Of a stretch of DNA of 5,574 bases, positions 1 to 5,574 are shown piece after piece; the first letter of the stretch is position 1, and every line of letters starts with the position of its first letter. Source of the stretch: Chitinophaga pinensis (lineage in GTDB: Bacteria > Bacteroidota > Bacteroidia > UKL13-3); assembly GCA_945876985.1 (NCBI GenBank), contig CAMCQX010000122.1:1-5574 (forward strand), in the 5' to 3' direction. The notes beneath the pieces were generated by a model. That model was not told where the DNA came from. It saw only the letters and a program-made list of their open reading frames with translations, and made no database searches. The translations under genes and the position numbers were made by a program.

Positions 1-2
1 CT

Positions 3-743
3 TTACCAGCTTTGAACAAGCGTCAAATAAAAACCATCGTAATAGATGCTGGACATGGTGGCCATGATCCTGGTTGTCAGTATGGTGGAGCAAAAGAAAA
101 AGAAGTTACATTAAAAATTGCGTTAGCATTAGGAAAAAAAATAAGTGAAGAACTTTCTGATGTAAAAGTAATTTTTACAAGAAAAACAGATGAGTTTGTA
201 ACACTTTGGGACAGGGCTAATATTGCAAACAGAAACCAAGCAGATTTATTTATTTCTATTCATTGCAATGCAAATAAAAATACTGAAGTTAGTGGTACTG
301 AAACATTTGCAATGGGCTTACATAAAGCCGAAAGTAATTTAGAAGTTTCAATTAGGGAAAATGACGTTATTTTAATGGAAAAAAATTATGAAGAACGTTA
401 CGAAGGTTTTGATCCTAACTCACCTGAAACTCATATTATTCTGTCGTTACACCAAAATGCATACTTAGATAAAAGCATAGATTTGGCTTCAAGAATTGAA
501 AAATATTTTGTTAAAAACAAAGTAAACTCCAGTAGGGGCGTAAAACAAGCAGGTTTTGTAGTGCTATGGAAAACAAAAATGCCAAGCATACTCATTGAAA
601 CAGGTTTTTTATCAAATAAAAATGACAGAATTTTATTAACAAGCGATGATGGTGTTGATAAAATTACTGATAATATTAAATATTCTTTGGTTGATTTTAA
701 ACAATCAATTGAAAATGTTCAAGTCAAAGTAAGTAATGATTAA
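3..743 (+). CDS. N-acetylmuramoyl-L-alanine amidase (Amidase_3 family), 5'-truncated by the window edge
   Basis: This is a zinc hydrolase that cleaves the amide bond between N-acetylmuramic acid and the stem peptide of peptidoglycan, expected to act in the periplasm during wall remodelling or cell separation. Numbering from the TTG codon at base 12, the family's zinc and catalytic positions are all visible: H15 in IDAGHGGHDPG, E29 in KEKEVTL, H84 in SIHCNAN and catalytic E196 in ILIETGFLSN. A stretch at about residues 104-165 (EENYxxxYEGFDPNSPE-like, here KNYEERYEGFDPNSPE) lies between H84 and E196 and is typical of Bacteroidota members. The frame stays open to the left edge (codons for L-P-A precede the TTG), and the fold begins almost at once after it, so I treat the TTG as internal; the real start, probably with a signal peptide or anchor, lies outside the window. 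No cell-wall-binding repeat follows the catalytic domain. The MCE gene follows after 95 bases in the same direction. Confidence 0.93.
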   Translation, partial: LPALNKRQIKTIVIDAGHGGHDPGCQYGGAKEKEVTLKIALALGKKISEELSDVKVIFTRKTDEFVTLWDRANIANRNQADLFISIHCNANKNTEVSGTETFAMGLHKAESNLEVSIRENDVILMEKNYEERYEGFDPNSPETHIILSLHQNAYLDKSIDLASRIEKYFVKNKVNSSRGVKQAGFVVLWKTKMPSILIETGFLSNKNDRILLTSDDGVDKITDNIKYSLVDFKQSIENVQVKVSND

Positions 744-804
744 ATTACCATTGAGGTAAACTTTATTTGACAAAAAAACATGCATTATTTTGCCTAAAAA
801 ACAA

Positions 805-812
805 TACTTTTG
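805..812 (+). promoter_or_regulatory. possible Bacteroidota -7 promoter element (TAnnTTTG) before the MCE gene
   Basis: TACTTTTG matches the Bacteroidota primary sigma factor -7 consensus TAnnTTTG exactly and would place transcription start about 20 bases before the GTG at 839. The partner -33 element is not convincing: the nearest upstream TTTG (789-792) is only 12 bases away, shorter than the usual spacing of roughly 17-23, and the next (766-769) is 35 away. In such A+T-rich DNA a chance match is plausible. If real, it would give the MCE gene its own promoter in addition to read-through from the amidase gene. Confidence 0.25.
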
Positions 813-838
813 CCCAATAATTATTATAATAAATTTTT

Positions 839-1861
839 GTGAAAATAACTAAAGAAGCTAAGGTTGGATTGTTTGTTGCAGTTGCAATAACATTATTGTA
901 TTTTGGTTACAATTTTTTAAGAGGAAAAAAACTCTTTTCTACTTACAATACCTATTATGTAATTTATAATAATGTTGAGGGGTTGGTAACTTCTACTGCA
1001 GTATATGTAAATGGTTTTAAAGTGGGTCAAATTGAAGAAATTTCAATGCCAGACATGCTAAAAACAGATAGTATTTTAGTAAAAATATTAGTGCAGGGTA
1101 AAATTCAAATCAAATCAAATTCAATAGCTTTAGTTACTAAATCTGGATTATTAGATGGGAATGTAATAAGCATCAATTTTGATGATAAATCAGCTACGAT
1201 TTTATCTGATGGTTCATACATAACTGGTGCAAGAGAAGAAGATTTATTTACCTCAATCAATAATTTAGTTTCTCCAATAAAAACTAAAAGTGAGCAAGTT
1301 TTGGTAACTTTAGACAAGGTATTAGGATCACTTAGACAAGTATTTAACGAAAAAGGAACACAGAATTTAACCAATAGTGTAGTTGATTTAAGTGGTGCTT
1401 TGCATGCGCTTAGGTTAACATCTGAAAGTTTAAATAAAATTGTAAACGAAAACGGAAATTCAATTAGTAAAACTTTAGGAAATGTTCAGTTAATTAGTAA
1501 TAACCTTGCTAAAAACAATGATGAAATTAATAGAACCATTAAAAACTTTGGTAAACTAAGTGATTCATTGGCAAACTCTGAAATTAAGGAAACTATTGAA
1601 AACCTAAGTGTAGTAACAAAAGAATTAGCTATTATTACATCAAAAATTAATAAAGGTGAGGGTTCATTAGGTAAAATGATGAACGATCAAGAGCTTTATG
1701 ATAATTTAAACAAATCGACCAAGGAATTGAACTTATTATTGAAAGACATGCAGCGTTATCCTGGCCGTTATGTGAATGTTTCAGTATTTGGTGGACCAAG
1801 TAAAAAAGCTGATTCTAAACGCGAAAAAGACATGAAAAGTGGAACTTATAAACCTGAATAA
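839..1861 (+). CDS. MlaD/MCE-family protein, single-pass, probable lipid-transport component
   Basis: This 340-residue protein belongs to the MCE family, whose members form periplasmic rings or tubes that move phospholipids or other hydrophobic molecules between membranes together with an MlaE-like permease and MlaF-like ATPase. A short cytoplasmic N-terminus (KITKEAKVG) leads into one membrane segment at about residues 9-27. The MCE domain spans about 38-115, with NNVEGLVTSTAVYVNGFKVG and the family's glycine-rich turn near GLLDGNV. Residues 140-300 are mostly helical with spaced Leu/Ile/Val, as expected for the alpha-helical extension of MCE proteins. A NKGEGSLGKMMNDQELYDNL motif (271-290) and a C-terminal RYVNVSVFG are hallmarks of Bacteroidota members. 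The GTG is chosen because a TAA at 830-832 closes the frame just upstream and the N-terminus then matches the family. There is no clear ribosome-binding site. The partner permease and ATPase are not nearby. The exact substrate is unknown. Confidence 0.9.
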   Translation: MKITKEAKVGLFVAVAITLLYFGYNFLRGKKLFSTYNTYYVIYNNVEGLVTSTAVYVNGFKVGQIEEISMPDMLKTDSILVKILVQGKIQIKSNSIALVTKSGLLDGNVISINFDDKSATILSDGSYITGAREEDLFTSINNLVSPIKTKSEQVLVTLDKVLGSLRQVFNEKGTQNLTNSVVDLSGALHALRLTSESLNKIVNENGNSISKTLGNVQLISNNLAKNNDEINRTIKNFGKLSDSLANSEIKETIENLSVVTKELAIITSKINKGEGSLGKMMNDQELYDNLNKSTKELNLLLKDMQRYPGRYVNVSVFGGPSKKADSKREKDMKSGTYKPE

Positions 1862-1873
1862 TATTTTAAAATT

Positions 1874-1990
1874 ATGAATAATAAATTTTTTAAAGGTTTC
1901 TTTATTGGCGCAGTAATTACAGCAATTGTAACACTATTAGCACAAAAAGTAGATTGGCAAAAACTGAAACGTGATTTGTTTAAAAACTAA
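1874..1990 (+). CDS. 38-residue single-pass membrane protein, YtxH-like in pattern
   Basis: An ATG-to-TAA frame encodes 38 residues beginning MNNKFFKGFFIGAVITAIVT and ending in a charged tail (QKVDWQKLKRDLFKN in pattern). It has a short basic N-terminus, a hydrophobic stretch at about residues 9-23 rich in Gly/Ala/Ile/Val, and a Lys/Arg/Asp-rich amphipathic end, which fits a small inner-membrane protein. It begins 12 bases after the MCE stop and ends 14 bases before a strong terminator hairpin, so it sits inside the transcription unit as its last gene. The order F-x-K-G-x-x-I-G-A, hydrophobic run, then K-x-L-x-x-D resembles the start of YtxH-type small membrane proteins, but it is shorter than those usually are and I would not assign the family on this alone. 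No biochemical function can be read from it. A link to the MCE or amidase protein is inferred only from position. Confidence 0.6.
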   Translation: MNNKFFKGFFIGAVITAIVTLLAQKVDWQKLKRDLFKN

Positions 1991-2004
1991 TGTTATCATT
2001 CATC

Positions 2005-2041
2005 AAAAGCCCTTGTTTTAAATTAAAATAAGGGCTTTTTT
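2005..2041 (+). terminator. rho-independent terminator of the amidase-MCE-small ORF unit
   Basis: AAAAGCCCTT (2005-2014) pairs perfectly with AAGGGCTTTT (2030-2039). The stem can extend inward through one G-U pair and four A-U pairs (2015-2019 with 2025-2029), leaving a five-base loop. The right arm runs into a T tract (2036-2041), the expected form for termination on the plus strand. It lies 14 bases after the stop of the 38-residue ORF. On the opposite strand the trailing run is only four T, so any action there would be weaker. Confidence 0.85.
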
Positions 2042-2080
2042 ATTTATAAATCATAATGATACATTTTTATAATAAAATAT

Positions 2081-2118
2081 AAAAAAAGCTTCCAAAACTA
2101 AAGTAATGGAAGCTTTTT
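2081..2118 (-). terminator. rho-independent terminator of the YfhO-family gene
   Basis: AAAAAGCTTCC (2083-2093) pairs with GGAAGCTTTTT (2108-2118) around a 14-base loop. Read on the minus strand, the stem is followed directly by seven T (2081-2087 as A on the plus strand), and the hairpin begins 20 bases after the YfhO-family stop codon. The plus-strand reading also has five T, so it may stop transcripts arriving from both sides and back up the terminator at 2005-2041. Confidence 0.82.
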
Positions 2119-2138
2119 AAAATTCATATAATTTAAAA

Positions 2139-4574
2139 TTACTCTACAGTATTTTGTTTGCGTTTTTTATAAAAATACATTCCCAATAAAGCAACTAAGC
2201 CAATATATAATGTTGCAGATGAAGCCAATGCAATTGTTTGTCCTTTTTGAACTGTTTTAGGCTCAAATTTAAATGTTATGTTATGTTTTCCTTCAGGAAC
2301 TATCATAGCTCTTAACACATAATCTGCTCTGAAGTGTGGAGCTAATTTTCCATCTACATAAGCATCCCAACCTTTGTCGTAAAACATTTCGCTAAAAACT
2401 GCTAATTGCGCAGCATTGGTATTGCTTTCATACACCAACTTATTAGGAGCATAAGTTAATAATTTAATGGTAGCGCTGCTATCAAAATTCATTTTAAATG
2501 TAGCTAATTCGTTTTCATAACGCTTATCAATTACTGCCAATTGTTTTGAATTGAATCCTGTTAAAGCTTTTATTTCTTCATCAGCATTGGCTACTATTTT
2601 AGTATTTCTAACAAACCAAGCATTGCCATTGGTAGCAGGATTTTGCTGAACAAATTTTTGTCCTGTTGAATCGCCTACAATAATGTATTTTACATTTAAC
2701 ATATTATAGCAATCCATGTTATTTTTAGATAATTGCCATTCAATTAATTCTTGGAATCTGCGCATTTTAGCACCATGATAACCTCCAATTGATTTATGGT
2801 AATAAGCAGTGATGGCATCTTTATCAAAATCGGTGGTGTTGTTATAAACACGGTAATTAGGATCGGTGTCATTTAATATTTCAGCATCAACATTTGTTTT
2901 CTCAAATAATGCAGCGGCTTTCTTTTTTTCAAAATCACCATCGTTTAAGTAACGTTTATCTACTTGCCATAAATCGCCAATTATTAATAAACCCATGATG
3001 GTGATAAAAACCATGTTGGTAATTTTTTTATTGAAATAAAACCAAATCAAGACACAAGCCGCGGCAATTAATGCAAACGAGCGGAATGCATCCGTTTGAA
3101 ATAAACTTTCTCTGTCAGCTTTAATAGCAGTTAATAAAGTTGCATCCATTCTGTCATCGTTTAAACCTGTAAAACTCGAGAATACACCTGGCATAATTGC
3201 AAAAAGTAAACATAAACCAGCTAAAATTCCTCCACCATATTTTAGGCCATTCATTAAATCTTTTTTATTGATTTTATTGTTCATTAAATCATTCAAACCT
3301 ATTAATGCCAATAAAGGAAACAAGGCTTGAGTAATGCATAAAATAAATGTTACAGATCTGAATTTATTATACAAAGGAAAATAATCGAAAAATATATCGG
3401 TAAGTGGCATAAAGTTTTTACCCATTGATAAAAATATAGCCAATAATGAAGCGGATAAAATCCACCATTTTGCTCTTGATTTCACTACAATTAAACTAAA
3501 TAAAAATAAGAAGCAAATAATTGCACCATAATATATAGGACCAGCAGTAAAAGGTTGATCGCCCCAATAAATTGGCATTTGCTTAACAGCTTGCTTGGCA
3601 TCATAACCAGCAGCTTTATATATTTTATATGTTTCGCTTTTAGTACTTAATTCACCACTGCTTGAACCACCATAAAAATTAGGAACTAACAAAGTAAAAG
3701 GCTCCATAACTCCATTACTCCATGCTAAAGCATAATCTTTATCTAAGCCCGAACTGCCATTATCAGCCTTCGTTTTTCCATCTTCGGCTATGGTTAATTC
3801 ACTTGGCGCACGTAAACTGTATTTACCATATTCTTCAGTAACTAATAATCCAGTAATATTGGTTCCAACAGCAACCAAAGCTGCAGCACCTAAAAACACA
3901 CCACTTAATACTAGATTTTTTAAAGTTTTTTGTTTAATGGCATCAAATAATTCAACAATTATCCAAGCTATAATGATGAAAACTAAATAATAAGTTATTT
4001 GTAAATGGTTAGCAGCTAATTGAAATGAAAGAGCAATTCCGGTTAACAAAGCTCCCATGATTCTGTTCTTATGAAAAGTCATTTGAATACCTGCAATTAC
4101 CAATGGAATAAATGCAATTGCATTCCCTTTGGTGATATGTCCGGCATCTATATTTATAAAATTAAAACTACTAAATGCAAAAGCTAACGCCCCTATTATA
4201 GCCAACCAAGCATTTACTTCAAACACCAAAAGCATGATGTAAAAACATATGAATAAAAGAAAAACAGTATCGGTTGGGTGTTTAAATACTTGCTGAAAAC
4301 TAAAATAAATTTGATTCGTCCAATTTCCAGTATAAGTTGCACCTATAAGGTAATTAGGCATTCCACCAAAAATACTATTTGTCCAATAAGTTCTTTCACC
4401 CGTTTGTTTTTCAAAATTAGCAGTTTCCTCATAGGTAGCACGCCATTGACTTACATCGTATTGCTTTAAAACTTTACCACCAAAAAAAGGCTGAAAGTAA
4501 ATAAACATAGTAATTAAAATTACACCAACTGCCACAAAGTGTGGCAATGCTTTTTTCATCAAATTATTATTCAT
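2139..4574 (-). CDS. YfhO-family polytopic membrane protein (putative GT-C-like glycosyltransferase or related)
   Basis: This is a complete 811-residue integral membrane protein of the YfhO family. In Firmicutes, YfhO homologues act in sugar decoration of lipoteichoic acid; the role in Bacteroidota, which lack that polymer, is not established. I count about 13-14 membrane segments: near residues 11-29, 103-140 (two), 152-187 (two), 192-211, 220-238, 347-364, 370-385, 406-428, 446-464, 498-514, 519-536, and a final one at 781-802 followed by a basic tail. The first outside loop carries KQYDVSQW (D40) and later IFGGMPNY, the place where GT-C-type enzymes keep an acidic catalytic residue; this role is inferred. 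A large extracytoplasmic domain at about 537-780 has YYHKSIGGYHGAKMRRFQEL (591-610) and FYDKGWDAYVDGK (731-743), signatures I associate with Bacteroidota members. ATG at 4574 is used; an in-frame ATG at codon 6 (MKKALPHF) is an equally credible start. No Shine-Dalgarno is seen. Confidence 0.88.
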   Translation of the reverse strand: MNNNLMKKALPHFVAVGVILITMFIYFQPFFGGKVLKQYDVSQWRATYEETANFEKQTGERTYWTNSIFGGMPNYLIGATYTGNWTNQIYFSFQQVFKHPTDTVFLLFICFYIMLLVFEVNAWLAIIGALAFAFSSFNFINIDAGHITKGNAIAFIPLVIAGIQMTFHKNRIMGALLTGIALSFQLAANHLQITYYLVFIIIAWIIVELFDAIKQKTLKNLVLSGVFLGAAALVAVGTNITGLLVTEEYGKYSLRAPSELTIAEDGKTKADNGSSGLDKDYALAWSNGVMEPFTLLVPNFYGGSSSGELSTKSETYKIYKAAGYDAKQAVKQMPIYWGDQPFTAGPIYYGAIICFLFLFSLIVVKSRAKWWILSASLLAIFLSMGKNFMPLTDIFFDYFPLYNKFRSVTFILCITQALFPLLALIGLNDLMNNKINKKDLMNGLKYGGGILAGLCLLFAIMPGVFSSFTGLNDDRMDATLLTAIKADRESLFQTDAFRSFALIAAACVLIWFYFNKKITNMVFITIMGLLIIGDLWQVDKRYLNDGDFEKKKAAALFEKTNVDAEILNDTDPNYRVYNNTTDFDKDAITAYYHKSIGGYHGAKMRRFQELIEWQLSKNNMDCYNMLNVKYIIVGDSTGQKFVQQNPATNGNAWFVRNTKIVANADEEIKALTGFNSKQLAVIDKRYENELATFKMNFDSSATIKLLTYAPNKLVYESNTNAAQLAVFSEMFYDKGWDAYVDGKLAPHFRADYVLRAMIVPEGKHNITFKFEPKTVQKGQTIALASSATLYIGLVALLGMYFYKKRKQNTVE

Positions 4575-4661
4575 TGGGATTTAAAAATTTGCTCGAATAT
4601 AAGTTTTTGACTTAGATTTCATATAAAGCATAAATTATTTTTTATAGTAATAGAAAGTTGA

Positions 4662-4676
4662 CACAGATTTCACAGA
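4662..4676. repeat. short 9-base-period direct repeat in the trhO-yfhO gap
   Basis: CACAGATTT is followed at once by CACAGAAAA, two copies of CACAGA exactly nine bases apart (minus strand: TCTGTGAAATCTGTG). Phrases of this type recur between genes in many Bacteroidota and other A+T-rich genomes, so this may be a worn remnant of such a repeat. Two units alone could also be chance. The rest of the 160-base gap (4575-4734) holds no recognisable gene, RNA or strong terminator. Confidence 0.35.
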
Positions 4677-4734
4677 AAACATAGCTTATTTTTTACACAT
4701 TACCTATTGCAAGAAGCCAGTTTCCAAAAGCTAA

Positions 4735-5574
4735 TTAATCAATGGCAAAGCGGGTGTAATAACCGGTTCCATTGAATTCACGTTTGCGTGGATGAACCTT
4801 ACAAGCATCGCAACAAGCGCCTTCCATTTCCGTAGCACAGGCATCACACATATTAAACTGATCGTTGCATTCAACATTGGCACAATTTAAATTTCGAGGT
4901 GCTGGGCCACCACATTTTTTACAAGGAGAAATTACTGTAGGATTTATTTCATTGATAGCCACATTTACCCTTCCATCAAAAACATATAACATGCCATCAA
5001 AGTCTTTTCCGCCAGTTTCTTTTGCATAGCCAATGATGCCGTTATGTAATTGATAAACATCGGTAAAACCTTCTTTTAATAAAAGTGCAGAAGCCTTTTC
5101 ACATTTAATTCCACCAGTGCAACAAGTAATTATTTTTTTGCCTTTGTACTTTTCTAATTCAGCTATTTTACCTGGGAATTCACGAAAATTTTCCATGTCT
5201 AAAGTGATAGAATTTTTAAATTTCCCTAAGCGAGTTTCATAATTACTTCTTACATCTAAAATAACTACATCATCTTGGTCTTTTAAAGCCAAAAACGCTT
5301 CACCTTTTAGGTGTTTACCTGTTTCTTTGGTTGGGTCAATAACATTTGGATCGCGCAAACCACTGTAAACAATTTCGGTTTTATACCTGCAATGCATGCG
5401 TTGAAAAGCATGTTCAGCAACTTCGTCAATTTTAAATTCTGTTGTAGCAAAACGAGGGTCAGCCACTAAATCACGCATGTACTGTTCGCAAGCTTCTTTG
5501 GTTCCGCTTATGGTTCCATTGATTCCCTCTTGGGCTACATAAATTCTTCCTCGAAGTTTCAAATTTTTACAATA
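4735..5574 (-). CDS. trhO: tRNA uridine(34) hydroxylase, TrhO/YceA family rhodanese, 5'-truncated by the window edge
   Basis: TrhO uses molecular oxygen to make 5-hydroxyuridine at the wobble position U34 of tRNAs, the first step towards 5-methoxy- or 5-carboxymethoxy-uridine in bacteria that go on to it. The visible part is 279 codons plus stop. Numbering from the TTG codon at 5562, the family N-terminal domain is recognised by LRGRIYVAQEGINGTISG (3-20) and FQRMHCRYKTEIV. The rhodanese domain runs about 85-185, with ILDVRSNYE and the active loop CCTGGIKCEKA, where C148 matches the catalytic cysteine of the family's CTGGIRC motif. A cysteine-rich tail follows (C214, C217, C227, C232, C239, C242, C250, C251, C254), probably metal-binding. 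The frame continues beyond the TTG to the window edge as Y-C-K-N-L-K-L-R-G, which matches the family, so the TTG is internal and the start lies outside. The gene points towards the YfhO-family gene 160 bases on; I see no functional link between them. Confidence 0.93.
   Translation of the reverse strand, partial: YCKNLKLRGRIYVAQEGINGTISGTKEACEQYMRDLVADPRFATTEFKIDEVAEHAFQRMHCRYKTEIVYSGLRDPNVIDPTKETGKHLKGEAFLALKDQDDVVILDVRSNYETRLGKFKNSITLDMENFREFPGKIAELEKYKGKKIITCCTGGIKCEKASALLLKEGFTDVYQLHNGIIGYAKETGGKDFDGMLYVFDGRVNVAINEINPTVISPCKKCGGPAPRNLNCANVECNDQFNMCDACATEMEGACCDACKVHPRKREFNGTGYYTRFAID

Noticed and set aside
745..759. Small hairpin TTACC-ATTGA-GGTAA just after the amidase stop
   Set aside because: The stem is only five pairs and is not followed by a T run, so it is not a credible terminator; chance occurrence is likely.
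1105..1374. 89-residue open frame on the minus strand
   Set aside because: It lies wholly inside the well-supported MCE gene on the other strand, shows no recognisable motif, and is explained as an antisense shadow.
3790..3990. 66-residue open frame on the plus strand
   Set aside because: It is antisense to membrane segments of the YfhO-family protein and has no recognisable motif of its own.
4278..4469. 63-residue open frame on the plus strand
   Set aside because: It is antisense to the N-terminal region of the YfhO-family gene; no start context or family resemblance supports it.
4594..4601. Minus-strand TATATTCG upstream of the YfhO-family start as a -7 element
   Set aside because: It differs from TAnnTTTG by one base and has no TTG at a suitable distance upstream, so it does not rise above background in A+T-rich DNA.
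4600..4614. TAAGT-TTTTG-ACTTA hairpin in the leader of the YfhO-family gene
   Set aside because: Five A-T-rich pairs with no conserved riboswitch or attenuator features; too weak to call.

Overview
The window looks like ordinary chromosomal core sequence from a member of the Bacteroidota. The evidence is the strong A+T bias, the lack of clear Shine-Dalgarno sequences before the starts, and the gene contents: an Amidase_3 enzyme followed by a Bacteroidota-style MlaD/MCE protein, a large YfhO-family membrane protein with the sequence signatures usual in that phylum, and a TrhO-type rhodanese. A genus cannot be assigned from this sequence.

Layout: bases 3-1990 hold a rightward block with three genes. 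First is the C-terminal and catalytic part of a zinc N-acetylmuramoyl-L-alanine amidase, whose true N-terminus lies before the window. Next is a complete single-pass MCE-domain protein with a GTG start. Twelve bases after its stop comes a 38-residue single-pass membrane protein at 1874-1990, too small for most gene callers. The block ends at a strong hairpin with a T run (about 2005-2041). A second hairpin (2083-2118) faces the opposite strand and ends the leftward block. This holds a complete 811-residue YfhO-family polytopic membrane protein (2139-4574) and, upstream of it on the same strand, the C-terminal 279 codons of a tRNA uridine-34 hydroxylase of the TrhO (formerly YceA/UPF0176) family, cut by the right edge of the window.

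How the genes fit together: the rightward block is a cell-envelope set, pairing peptidoglycan amide hydrolysis with a periplasm-facing lipid-transport component and a tiny inner-membrane protein. The MlaE/MlaF-like permease and ATPase expected to work with the MCE protein are not in the window. The leftward block joins an envelope membrane protein of unproved function to an unrelated tRNA-modification enzyme; the 160-base gap between them has no clear terminator and carries a short 9-base-period repeat remnant. I see no CRISPR array, RNA gene, phage or insertion-sequence feature, and nothing that amounts to a new multi-gene system. The most notable overlooked item is the small ORF behind the MCE gene.
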